Shown: positions 34,056 through 41,972, counted from the first letter of the stretch. The stretch: DNA of 64,000 nt from CAZEPJ01 sp964514105 (GCA_964514105.1 CAZEPJ010000002.1:124001-188000), one strand, 5' to 3'. The notes: generated from the letters alone by a model not told the origin. A program made the numbers and translations.

Positions 34056-34880
34056 CTACCGCATTGCTCCGTCCAACAGGGGGATCACGTGCCTCAAGTC
34101 GGCCCCCGGGCCCTTGGGGTCCACCAGCGCCACCCGGCCCGACGCCAGCAGGTCGTGCCCGTTCTCCCACAGGAAGGCCTCGAGGGCCCGGTTGTAGTTG
34201 AATGCCACGCCCAGACCCCCGGCCCGGGCCACACCCAGGATGCCGCCGCTGTCCCCCATGGTGTCCCCCATGTGTGCCACCTCCTGTGGAGGGATCCCCA
34301 GCTCGAGGGCCAGATCCAGGGCCACTCTGGCCTTGTGCTCCTCGTCCTCGATGCCCAGGACCACGTCCCCCGTGGCCTGGATGTCACGGTACAGAGGCCG
34401 CGTGCTCTGTTTGGGATCCCGCACATAGTCCCGGACCAGGGCCTCCAGCTCCCCCTCTTCCAGGATGCTGCCCGACGCGTCGGCGAAGAGCAGTCGGTTG
34501 CACCGGGCATGAAAGGGCGGCGTGGAGGTTCCGTACCGCAGGGCATAGAGGGTCACGGTGTAGCCCGTGGAGACGATGGCCAGGGCGATCCCGCGCCCCG
34601 CGAGGAACGCCATGAGTTCCTCGTACCCCGCCATGAGGGGCATTTCCTCCGAGGCATAGTCGATGGCCGCGGCCAGGGGCAGCCCCCGCGTCATCTCCCC
34701 GGCGACACGGAAGGCCTCGACCATGGGGAGACGTCCTTCGGTCTGGAGCGCGAAGGCCTCCCGGGCCCGGTCGTACCGCCATGGCTCTTCGGGAAACCCC
34801 CGCCGGATCATCTCCTGCATGGTGTGGGGGCGGACCAGGGTCCCGTTCAGGTCAGAGGACAGGAGGTGGATCTGGGGCAT
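34056..34880 (-). CDS. HAD-superfamily hydrolase with altered DxN motif
   Basis: A 274-residue HAD protein. Motif I is SSDLNGTL: the nucleophile Asp10 is kept but the usual general-acid Asp at +2 is Asn12. Motif II is AIVSTGYT, and motif IV is MGDTMGDSGGI. A helical cap of about 80 residues lies between. The overall layout resembles phosphoserine phosphatase-like enzymes. The Asn may weaken phosphatase turnover. It is the first gene of the DUF4129/DUF4350 operon, with a promoter about 30-55 bases upstream. Confidence 0.78.
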   Translation of the reverse strand: MPQIHLLSSDLNGTLVRPHTMQEMIRRGFPEEPWRYDRAREAFALQTEGRLPMVEAFRVAGEMTRGLPLAAAIDYASEEMPLMAGYEELMAFLAGRGIALAIVSTGYTVTLYALRYGTSTPPFHARCNRLLFADASGSILEEGELEALVRDYVRDPKQSTRPLYRDIQATGDVVLGIEDEEHKARVALDLALELGIPPQEVAHMGDTMGDSGGILGVARAGGLGVAFNYNRALEAFLWENGHDLLASGRVALVDPKGPGADLRHVIPLLDGAMR

Positions 34881-34907
34881 GGAGGATGCCTCTCTGGGTT
34901 CCCCAGC

Positions 34908-34936
34908 TTTTTATCCCGAAGGGGCGGCCAAGGCAA
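34908..34936 (-). promoter_or_regulatory. Predicted promoter of the HAD-DUF4129-DUF4350 operon
   Basis: On the minus strand -35 TTGCCT (34936-34931) and -10 TAAAAA (34913-34908) are separated by 17 bases, with a start point expected near 34901 and a short leader to the ATG at 34880. Each hexamer matches four of six consensus bases. Confidence 0.45.
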
Positions 34937-34964
34937 GCCCTTCATGTCGAGCCAGTCATTCTGT

Positions 34965-34988
34965 CTCCGGACATGAATTCGAATCACG
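34965..34988 (-). other. tRNA 3'-end-like motif (T arm plus acceptor strand)
   Basis: Read on the minus strand, CGTGA-TTCGAAT-TCATG (34988-34972) forms a five-pair T arm with one G-T pair around a TTCGAAT loop. It is followed at once by seven bases, TCCGGAG, that could be an acceptor 3' strand, then A and CAG where CCA would be. No matching anticodon arm or 5' acceptor strand is present, so it is not a functional tRNA. It could be an attachment-site relic or chance. Confidence 0.25.
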
Positions 34989-35009
34989 AGCTGTCCGCAA
35001 GGCGTATTC

Positions 35010-35737
35010 CCCCTCTTGACAACGGGAGGCTGGGAAAGGGGATGGGCCATCTTCCTGGGGTCGGCCTTTTCCATGGAATGGCGGCTTGGACCCACAACGA
35101 ATTGCCACACCGCCACCGCCCCGATCAGTACCACCACTGCCACCGTGCCGAGAACGAGGGGTCTTCGCCTCGCGCCTGACGCCTTGCGCCTCAGCCTTGA
35201 CCGTCACCTTCGGCTCCATCAGGACGCGGTACGCCCCCACCGGCCGGGCGATGTTCTTCACCGCCTGCTCCCCCAGATACTCGTACCCAGGGGCAGCTTG
35301 CTCTCCACCTGGTCGAAGGCCGTCTTGGGCACGCAGATCCCGCCCGGCTCTGCCAACGCCTCCAGCCAGACGGCGATGTTCACCCCGTCGCCGTAGATTT
35401 TCTCCCCCTCCTCGATCACATCTCCCAGGTTGATCCCGATGCGGAACCGCATCCTCCGGTCTTCAGGCAGCTCGGCGTTCCTGGACTTGAGCTCATTCTG
35501 GACGGCCACGGCGCACTGCACCGCGTCCACCACACTGGCAAACTCGGCCAGGAGATTTTCTCCGGGCGAGTCCAACACCCGGCCCCGGTGCTGTCGGATC
35601 AGCTCCCGAAGGACCCCCCGGTAGGCCTCCAGGGTCCTCACCGTGGCGGCCTCATCCTCCCCCATGAGGCGGCTGTAACCCGCCACGTCCGCGCTGAAGA
35701 CCGCGGTCAGCCTGCGCTTGAAGCCCCCCTCGGACAT
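35010..35737 (-). pseudogene. Class III adenylate/guanylate cyclase, frameshifted and truncated
   Basis: From the ATG at 35737 a class III cyclase domain reads well for about 150 residues (RRLTAVFSADVAGYSRLMG, SPGENLLAEF, FRIGINLGDVI, YGDGVN). At KLPLG the frame breaks; adding one G near 35280 restores YEYLGEQAVKNIARPVGAYRV, the expected family continuation. A second break near 35190 leads to the membrane helix (AVVVLIGAVAVWQF) and the family's MAHPLSQPP linker. The TolB-like and TPR regions that normally follow are absent. The cyclase motif contains NIAVWLEALAEP where relatives have AARLEALAEP. Two indels plus loss of the C-terminus indicate a pseudogene. Confidence 0.75.
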
Positions 35738-35879
35738 GGACCACCCCAGAGACACAAAAGCCCCCGCCATGGGCACGCCTCGCGGAGGCTCCCAAAAGAC
35801 CCTCTCGTCACCCATCCTCATGGCCCCCTCCGGCGGAGGGACTCGTGCAGGAACAGGGACCCGAGTCAACCGCTCGCTC

Positions 35880-36212
35880 TTATCCGGTTACACGCCCGAA
35901 TGTGGCGAAGCCCTGGGCTTTCGTCAAGGACCGGGAACGTGCGCCCGATTCGCCTGATCGGAACATATCCTCTCGATGCCCGATCTTGACGATCCAGACG
36001 GCGACCACCTCGTCTTGGACCGAATACACGATCCTGTATCGGCCCTGACGGACGCCATACCCATCCCGGCCGGTCAGCTTCTCGCAGCCCGCGGGCCGTG
36101 GGTCTTCCGCCAGCCCTTGGATGCGGCGAAGGATCCTCCTGAGATCTTCCTTGGGTATGTCTCTGAAGTCCTTCTCGACGCTTTTCCGAAAGCAGACCCC
36201 ATATGCGGCCAT
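35880..36212 (-). CDS. RelE/ParE-family toxin, antitoxin not intact
   Basis: A 110-residue protein with the RelE fold pattern: FRKSVEKDFRDIPKEDLRRIL, LAEDPRPAGCEKLTG, the core strand YGVRQGRYRIVYSV and VKIGHREDMF. Toxins of this family cleave ribosome-bound mRNA or poison gyrase. The last 25 residues have no counterpart in the usual length of about 86, so the natural stop was probably lost. The gene start is immediately at the end of a broken antitoxin, so toxicity would be unopposed unless the toxin is inactive or neutralised elsewhere. Confidence 0.75.
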   Translation of the reverse strand: MAAYGVCFRKSVEKDFRDIPKEDLRRILRRIQGLAEDPRPAGCEKLTGRDGYGVRQGRYRIVYSVQDEVVAVWIVKIGHREDMFRSGESGARSRSLTKAQGFATFGRVTG

Positions 36213-36282
36213 CTCGTCTCAGTCTCTTGACCATCCCGTCATAGGCGATCAGGGGTTCCTTGGCCCGCTCCTCGAACTCCCC
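36202..36282 (-). pseudogene. Antitoxin C-terminal remnant
   Basis: In the frame ending at the toxin start, residues EFEERAKEPLIAYDGMVKRL then RRDGRI match the C-terminal end of RelB/Phd-type antitoxins paired with RelE. A TAG lies directly upstream in frame (36285-36283), so the DNA-binding N-terminus is gone. The expected stop after GRI reads TGG in place of TGA. Confidence 0.5.
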
Positions 36283-36396
36283 CTACGCCCAGCCCCCCAT
36301 CCCGCTGGCGGGGGGGATAATGTCCAGACTGGATTGGGGCGAAGGGCCCCCAGGGACACGGGGGGTCCCCGACCTCAAGGTGCACTTTCCGGATGC

Positions 36397-37410
36397 CTAT
36401 ACCTCATCCATCCGCAACACGGGCTTGATGGTGCGGCCGCGCCTGGCATCGGCCATGGCCTGGTTGATCCCATCGAATTCGTAGTACCTCAACAGGCGGT
36501 CAAAGGGAAAGCGTCCGGCACGGTGGAGGGCGATCAGCTCGGGGATGAATCGCTGCGGCACGGCGTCGCCCTGGATGATGCCCAGGGTCCTTCTCCCTTC
36601 CGACAGGCCGTCTGTGCCAGGCTCTCCCGTGAGGAGGGCCACCGTGCCTTTGGGATTGAGCGCGTCGATGGCGATCTGCTGCATTTCCGGGCTCCCCGTG
36701 GTCTCCACCACGTAGTCCACGCCCCTGCCGGTGATCCGGGCGATGCGGCCCGCGATGCGGCCGCGGCGGCTGTCCATGGCGTGGGTGGCGCCCAATTCCA
36801 GGGCGAGTTGGAGCCGTTTGGGCCGGATGTCCACACCGATGATGGGGTCGGCGCCGACGATGCGCGCGGCCATGATCGCGGCAAGACCCACGGATCCCGT
36901 GCCGAAGACGGCGATGCTGGTTCCTGCCCGAACCCCCAGGGAGTTCATGACCGTGCCTGCCCCGGTCTGGAGGCCGCAGCCCAGGGGGGCGAGCATCTCC
37001 AGGGGCAGATCCTTGGCAACCGGGACCAGGTTTCGTGCCGTGGCCAGGGCGTACGTGGCGAAGGAGGACTGGCCGAAGAAGTGGCCCCGCACGCCGCTGC
37101 GCGCCAAAGCGTTGCTCCCGTCCAGGCGTTGGAAGCCGAAATTGAGCTCGTAGAAGCGTCGGCAGCCCGATGGGCGCCCCGCCAGGCACGGCGGGCATTG
37201 GCCGCACGACTGATAGGAAAGGACCACGTGGTCCCCGGGTTTGAAGCCCTCCACGCGCCCGCCGACCAGCTCCACCACACCGGCGCCCTCGTGGCCCAGC
37301 ACCACCGCATCGGCGACCCCGGCGCCGTAATCGCACAAATCGATGTCCGTGCGGCAGATGCCCGAGCCCACGAGACGGACGAGCAGTTCGTCAGGCCGCG
37401 GGCCCTCCAT
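36397..37410 (-). CDS. Zinc-dependent alcohol dehydrogenase, aryl-alcohol type; 5' end disturbed
   Basis: An MDR-family dehydrogenase. The catalytic zinc site is visible in GSGICRTDI and GHEGAGVV, the structural zinc cysteines in CGQCPPCLAGRPSGC, and the NAD site in GTGSVGLAAIMAA with Asp in GVDIRP. It most resembles benzyl/aryl-alcohol dehydrogenases. From the ATG at 37410 it gives 337 residues but lacks the normal first strand. Coding sequence clearly continues upstream in frame (IRAAVLRESGRPLEIEPLEM) to about 37470, where no ATG, GTG or TTG is available. A one-base insertion in a C or G run there would supply a start. NAD(P)-linked alcohol oxidation in the cytoplasm. Confidence 0.75.
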   Translation of the reverse strand: MEGPRPDELLVRLVGSGICRTDIDLCDYGAGVADAVVLGHEGAGVVELVGGRVEGFKPGDHVVLSYQSCGQCPPCLAGRPSGCRRFYELNFGFQRLDGSNALARSGVRGHFFGQSSFATYALATARNLVPVAKDLPLEMLAPLGCGLQTGAGTVMNSLGVRAGTSIAVFGTGSVGLAAIMAARIVGADPIIGVDIRPKRLQLALELGATHAMDSRRGRIAGRIARITGRGVDYVVETTGSPEMQQIAIDALNPKGTVALLTGEPGTDGLSEGRRTLGIIQGDAVPQRFIPELIALHRAGRFPFDRLLRYYEFDGINQAMADARRGRTIKPVLRMDEV

Positions 37411-37568
37411 CTCCAGGGGCTCGATCTCCAGAGGCCGGCCCGACTCGCGCAGGACCGCGGCCCGGATCCGGTGAACTGGGACACGAGATCGGAGAGTCAG
37501 GGCCCGCCCCCCTTTGGGACCTCCACCATCAACTCGGCATCGAGGCGCACCCGCGCTGCATGGTCATC

Positions 37569-38375
37569 CTATCCGTGCCGCCCCCGGCCCAGTAAGGCCG
37601 CCACGAAGAACAGACCGCCCAGGATCAGGACCACCGTGGCCCCGGAGGGAAGGTCCAGTACATAGGACAACCCGAGTCCCCCCACGGTGGAGCCCACGGC
37701 TGCACCCGCGGACACCCACAGCATCCCCCGCAGGCGGCGGGTCAGGTTCCGGGAGATGGCGGCGGGGATGACCAGAAGGGCCTCGACCAGGATGATCCCC
37801 ACCAGATAGATGGAGACGATGATCACCAAGGCCATGAGGACCATGAATAGATACCGCAGGGCCGTCACCGGGACTCCGCTCACCCAGGCCATCTCCTCAT
37901 CGAAGCTCAGAAAGACCATCTCCTTGAAAAAGGCGGCCAAGACGAGGAGGACTCCCACCGTCACCCCGGCGATGGTCGTCACCTGGCCGGGCTCGATGGC
38001 CAGGATATTGCCGAACAGGAACCCGAAGACATCCACGTTGTACGTGCGGGAGAGGTGGAGAAACACGATTCCCAGCGCCATGGATGCGGAGAAAAAGATG
38101 CCGATGGCCGCGTCCTCCTCCACCCGCCCCCTGCTTCGCGCCCACTCGATGAGCACGGCCACGAGCACCGCGAATCCGATGCCCGTCCAGAACGGATCCA
38201 CGGCCAGGAGGAACCCCAGGGCCACCCCGCCGAAGGCCGAATGGGAGATCCCGACCCCCATGAAGGCCATGCGCCGCAGCACCACGAACACGGACAGCAC
38301 GCCGCACAGGAGGCTGACCATCACGCCGGCCAGGAGGGCCCTCTGGAGAAACCCCATGGAGAGCAGCTCAGCCAT
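37569..38375 (-). CDS. znuB: Zinc/manganese ABC transporter permease (ZnuB family)
   Basis: A 268-residue permease with eight or so helices. ABC-3 family landmarks are SVFVVLRRMAFMGVGISHSAFGGVALG near the start and IILVEALLVIPAAISRNLTRR. It overlaps the ATPase gene by 8 bp. The Fur-family regulator and binding protein in the same operon support zinc as substrate. Confidence 0.9.
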   Translation of the reverse strand: MAELLSMGFLQRALLAGVMVSLLCGVLSVFVVLRRMAFMGVGISHSAFGGVALGFLLAVDPFWTGIGFAVLVAVLIEWARSRGRVEEDAAIGIFFSASMALGIVFLHLSRTYNVDVFGFLFGNILAIEPGQVTTIAGVTVGVLLVLAAFFKEMVFLSFDEEMAWVSGVPVTALRYLFMVLMALVIIVSIYLVGIILVEALLVIPAAISRNLTRRLRGMLWVSAGAAVGSTVGGLGLSYVLDLPSGATVVLILGGLFFVAALLGRGRHG

Positions 38376-39144
38376 GGTGTTCGCTCACCACCCGGTGGGG
38401 GACCTGGCCGTGAAAGAGGTACTCCACGCTGCAGCCGAAGGTCCGTTCCAGGCCGTCGCGGTTGATGGGAGGGGGCTGATGCAGGTGAACCCGGCGATTG
38501 ATGCAGATCACATCGTCCACGAACCGGGAGATGGCCCCCACGTCATGGCACACCATGAGAACCGTGAGCCCCATCTCCTCCTGCAGCTGCCTCACCAGGT
38601 CGTACAGGTCGTCCTGGGCGCACGCGTCCAGGGAGACTGTGGGCTCGTCCAGGGCCAGGAGCCGGGGCTCCACCGCCAGGGCCCTGGCGATGAAGACCCG
38701 CTGCTGCTGCCCCCCGGACAACTCCCCGATGGGCCGGTCGGCCAGGTGGGCCATGCCCACCCGCTCCAGGCTCCCCAAGGCCACCTCCCGATCCCGGCGC
38801 CCCGGTCTCCGAAGCAGACCCACCCGCCCGAAGCGGCCCATGAGGGTCACGTCCAAGACCGAGACGGGAAATAGGGGGTTGGCCAAGGGCCGCTGGGGAA
38901 GGTAGCCCACCACGCGGCCCCTTCCCCGCAGGCGCTCGGGGGCCGAGCCGAAGACCGTTACCTGGCCTCGGGTGGGCCTGACCAGCCCGAGGATGACCTT
39001 GAGCAGGGTGCTCTTGCCCGCGCCGTTGGGCCCCAGGATCCCCACGAACCGCCCCCGGGGGATGTCCAGATGGATCTCCTCCAGGGCGGGCGTCCCGTTG
39101 TAGTTCACCCAGAGATCGCGAATACAGACCGCATGGTCTTCCAC
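38368..39144 (-). CDS. znuC: Zinc ABC transporter ATPase (ZnuC family)
   Basis: A 258-residue ABC ATPase with Walker A GPNGAGKS, VGYLPQRP Q-loop, signature LSGGQQQRV, Walker B LLALDEPTVSLD and H-loop VCHDV. The C-terminal Cys/His-bearing tail is usual for the metal-uptake subfamily. The start is a GTG at 39144 without a strong ribosome site, 10 bp after znuA. It energises the ZnuB permease. Confidence 0.9.
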   Translation of the reverse strand: MEDHAVCIRDLWVNYNGTPALEEIHLDIPRGRFVGILGPNGAGKSTLLKVILGLVRPTRGQVTVFGSAPERLRGRGRVVGYLPQRPLANPLFPVSVLDVTLMGRFGRVGLLRRPGRRDREVALGSLERVGMAHLADRPIGELSGGQQQRVFIARALAVEPRLLALDEPTVSLDACAQDDLYDLVRQLQEEMGLTVLMVCHDVGAISRFVDDVICINRRVHLHQPPPINRDGLERTFGCSVEYLFHGQVPHRVVSEHHG

Positions 39145-39154
39145 GGCAGCTGGC

Positions 39155-40144
39155 TCACTTCCCGGACATGGCCGTCTCCAGGACCGACAGGTTGTGTCGC
39201 ATCAACGCCAGGTAGTCGGTCCCGTATGGCGGATTGCCCCCCACGGGGTCCAGGAACAGGACCCGCGCCCCTGCCTCCTTGGCGATGACCTCGGCGACCC
39301 GCGGGTTGAGTTGGGGCTCGGCGAAGATCACCCGGATCTTGTGTTTCCGCACGGCAGACACGATGCGCTGGAGTTCCTTGGGCGTGGGCTCACGGCCCGG
39401 AGAGGCCTCGATGACCCCCACCTCCCGAAGCCCGTAGCGATTGGAGAAATAGATGAATGCCGAGTGAAAGCAGACGTATTCCCGAAGGGCGAAGGCCGCC
39501 ACACGGCGCTGGATCTCCTGATGGAGCCCCTCCAGTTCCTCCAGATAGCTGCTGAGATTGGCCTCGTACACCCCACGGCGCCCGGGGTCGGCGTGAATCA
39601 GCGCGGAAGCAATGCGCCGGCAGATGTCCTGGGCCAGCACGGGATCCAGCCAGACATGGGGGTTGCCCGCCCCGTGGTCATGCCCTTTCTTTGTCGCGCC
39701 AGCGCCCTCCTTGCGGGCGCCCTTGGACCCGTGGTCGTGACCCGCCGGGTGTCCGGAGTGCCGGTCCACCTCCTGAATCAGGGGGATGCCACGAACCGCC
39801 TCCACCACGGCCGCCGGCTGGACCCCGCCGGACTTGAGCAGGCGCGCCACCCACGGCTCCAGCCCCGCCCCGATGTATACGAACACCTTGGCCCGGCCCG
39901 CCGCGGCCACGGCCGACGGGGGCGGCTCAAAGGTATGCGGGCTCGCCCCCGGGGGGATGAGCACTTGGACCTCCACATGCTGTGCGCCGAGCCGCCTGCA
40001 GAAATCCCCCAGCGGCACGATGCTGGCCGTGACGGCAAGGCGCTCCGAGCAGCGGGCATCCGGCGCCCCCACTCCCGGCAGGACGACCCAAACCGCCCCG
40101 AGCAGGAGCATGCCCATCCTTTTCCACGCAAATGACTTGCTCAT
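39155..40144 (-). CDS. znuA: Zinc ABC transporter substrate-binding protein
   Basis: A 329-residue periplasmic protein with a signal peptide (basic start, LLLGAVWVVLPG core). ZnuA/cluster A-I features are the ligand His in ASPHTFEPPPS, a His/Asp/Lys-rich loop between about 155 and 190 (HSGHPAGHDHG and KKGHDHGAGNPHVWLDP), the third ligand in CFHSAFIYF and an acidic C-terminal ligand (FLDPVGG). The His-rich loop favours zinc over manganese. The ATG at 40144 overlaps the zur stop as ATGA. Confidence 0.92.
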   Translation of the reverse strand: MSKSFAWKRMGMLLLGAVWVVLPGVGAPDARCSERLAVTASIVPLGDFCRRLGAQHVEVQVLIPPGASPHTFEPPPSAVAAAGRAKVFVYIGAGLEPWVARLLKSGGVQPAAVVEAVRGIPLIQEVDRHSGHPAGHDHGSKGARKEGAGATKKGHDHGAGNPHVWLDPVLAQDICRRIASALIHADPGRRGVYEANLSSYLEELEGLHQEIQRRVAAFALREYVCFHSAFIYFSNRYGLREVGVIEASPGREPTPKELQRIVSAVRKHKIRVIFAEPQLNPRVAEVIAKEAGARVLFLDPVGGNPPYGTDYLALMRHNLSVLETAMSGK

Positions 40145-40572
40145 GGAATCTCCCGGCACCTGTGGCACTGACCCGATACCTGGATCTCGATGCGGTCGGC
40201 CCGATTGCCCATGGGGTCCCGTATCTCGCGCCAGACCCGCTCCAGGGGAACCGGATCCAGGCACAGCACCTCCCCGCACGAGTGGCACTGAAAATGGGGA
40301 TGGGGCGGGTGGTGCTCGCAGGCCAGCTCGTATCGAAACGCCCTGTCTTCCACGTGAATTCGCCTGAGGATCCCCCGGGACGTGAAGTCTTCCAGGATCC
40401 GGTAGACCGTCACCTTGTTAACCCGCCTGCGTCCCCGAACCTTGACCAGGAGATCCTGGGCAGTGAGCGCCCCAGGGGCACCGGCCAGGGTCTCCAGCAC
40501 GGCCAATCGCACAGGTGTCTGCCGCACCCCGTGGGTCAACATCAGGCCTCTGGGATCGCACCGATTGCTCAT
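40141..40572 (-). CDS. zur: Fur-family regulator, probable zinc uptake repressor
   Basis: A 143-residue Fur-family repressor: winged helix (TPVRLAVLETLA, NKVTVYRILEDF), regulatory metal region HHPPHPHFQC, and two CxxC pairs (Cys96/99 and Cys136/139) for the structural zinc. It leads the znu operon and is co-translated with znuA, which favours Zur over Fur or PerR. A dyad just upstream is a candidate operator, implying autoregulation. Confidence 0.88.
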   Translation of the reverse strand: MSNRCDPRGLMLTHGVRQTPVRLAVLETLAGAPGALTAQDLLVKVRGRRRVNKVTVYRILEDFTSRGILRRIHVEDRAFRYELACEHHPPHPHFQCHSCGEVLCLDPVPLERVWREIRDPMGNRADRIEIQVSGQCHRCREIP

Positions 40573-40593
40573 GATTCCACCATACCAGATCAG

Positions 40594-40606
40594 GCAACTG
40601 AGTTGC
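40594..40606 (-). promoter_or_regulatory. Candidate Zur operator upstream of zur-znuABC
   Basis: GCAACT-G-AGTTGC is a 6-1-6 perfect dyad centred 28 bases before the zur ATG. It overlaps a promoter-like pair on the minus strand, TTGCAA and TATGGT with 18-base spacing. Fur-family proteins bind dyads of this kind, so repression of the operon in zinc is a reasonable inference. The exact promoter is uncertain. Confidence 0.5.
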
Positions 40607-40749
40607 AATAAGAGCGATTGTGCGCTGATACGGTCCTGGGGCCCGTCCGCGGGCCAAGGAGACCCGCCAAGGGGGGCATGCGGAGGATGTCGATGGCGCA
40701 CTGGGTGGCGGGGGGCGAGGAGGTCCGAGGGGGGTACAGCCGGGCGACG

Positions 40750-41796
40750 CTACTGATCGGCTCCGCCGGGCTGCGCGTGCCCCTGGCACCTCGCTTGGGG
40801 GTGGCGAAGGGTGGCCAGCTCCACCAGACGGCCCAGCATCTCCCCGAAGGAGTACCCGGCCACCTCGGCCGCGCACGCCATGCTTGCGTCGGCGGAGATG
40901 TCCGCGTTGGGATTGACGTCCAAAACGTAGAACCGCCCGTCCCGCAACCGGATATCCAGGCGACCGTAATCCCTGCACCCCACGGCCTCGTAGGCGGCCT
41001 TGGCCGCCCGCTCCAGCCCTCCCAATTCCGCCGGGGTCAGGGAGGCGGGCAGGCGAAGCTGGATCAGGTCGTAATGGCGGGAGCCGGGGGTGAACTTGGC
41101 GTCGTAGCTGCAGAGCCGGTCTCGCACGTCATCGAAGGCCCCGAAATCCATCTCCGCCGGGGGGAGCACCTCGACGAGGCCGTTGCCCCAGAGGCTGACG
41201 TGGAACTCGCGGCCGTCCACGAATTCCTCCACCACCGCGGGCTGTCCGAAAGACTCGATGACATACGCCACCCGCCGGCGCAGGGCCTCGGGGTCCAGGA
41301 CCACGGCATCGCTGCACAGGCCCAGGCTCGCGTGCTCAAAGGCCGGTTTGACGATGGCCGGAAAGACGCTCCATCCCGAGGCTTCCGGCGTCTCGAAGAT
41401 CTGCCACCGGGGCGTGAGGACCTTGCGCCGCTCCAGCCTGCGCTTCACCCGCCCCTTGTCCCAGCTCAACGCGATCACCTTGGAGGGCGAGCCGGTATGC
41501 ACGAAACCCATGGACTCCAATGCCTTGGCCGCCAGGTCCTCACTGTGGGGGACCCCCGGCAGGCCCTCGCACCAGTTGAAGACGATGCACCGATGGGGAT
41601 CATACGGGCGAAGGAGGCCTCGGAGGTCCGCCCGCCGCACCGGCAGGTTGGTCACGTCGTAGCCCTCGCCTCGCAGGGCGCGCTCCACCCCCTCGACCTC
41701 TCGCAGGACCTCGTGTGTGTCCTGCTCGGTCCACGATGGGTCCAGATTGTGAAGAAGCAGGAGGGGGAGTTTCGGGCAGACGTATCGCTTTGACAT
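40750..41796 (-). CDS. ATP-grasp ligase, D-alanine-D-alanine ligase-like
   Basis: A 348-residue ATP-grasp protein. Features are the start LLLLHNLDPSW, the ATP-binding PAIVKPAFEHASLG, the VEEFVDGREFHVSL core and the metal site RLDIRLRDGRFYVLDVNPNAD. It resembles D-Ala-D-Ala ligase-like peptide or amino-acid ligases. It is too divergent to be the housekeeping Ddl and lacks linked murein genes. A strong promoter lies about 150 bases upstream. The substrates are unknown. Confidence 0.83.
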   Translation of the reverse strand: MSKRYVCPKLPLLLLHNLDPSWTEQDTHEVLREVEGVERALRGEGYDVTNLPVRRADLRGLLRPYDPHRCIVFNWCEGLPGVPHSEDLAAKALESMGFVHTGSPSKVIALSWDKGRVKRRLERRKVLTPRWQIFETPEASGWSVFPAIVKPAFEHASLGLCSDAVVLDPEALRRRVAYVIESFGQPAVVEEFVDGREFHVSLWGNGLVEVLPPAEMDFGAFDDVRDRLCSYDAKFTPGSRHYDLIQLRLPASLTPAELGGLERAAKAAYEAVGCRDYGRLDIRLRDGRFYVLDVNPNADISADASMACAAEVAGYSFGEMLGRLVELATLRHPQARCQGHAQPGGADQ

Positions 41797-41943
41797 GGGC
41801 AGGCACCTCTTCTCGGATTCCTCCGAGGCAGTCTGCTGGGTCCCTGGTCCGAGGGACGACCCCCCGTCCGCTGACCTGGTGGCCTTTGGGTGCCTGAAGC
41901 CATGTCAAAGCAAGCGGACGGGCGAAGCACAAAACCGCGTCGA

Positions 41944-41972
41944 ATTATAGTGGATCGGCTCCGACGATTCAA
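41944..41972 (-). promoter_or_regulatory. Predicted strong sigma70 promoter of the ATP-grasp gene
   Basis: On the minus strand TTGAAT (41972-41967) and a perfect TATAAT (41949-41944) are separated by 17 bases. The transcript would begin near 41937 and carry a leader of about 140 bases, in which I saw no recognised riboswitch. The rest of 41797-42092 holds no convincing gene. Confidence 0.6.

Noticed and set aside
36293..36375. GC-rich inverted repeats downstream of the alcohol dehydrogenase, as an insertion-sequence end
   Set aside because: Only 5-bp stems, with no transposase or target duplication nearby; at most a weak terminator region.
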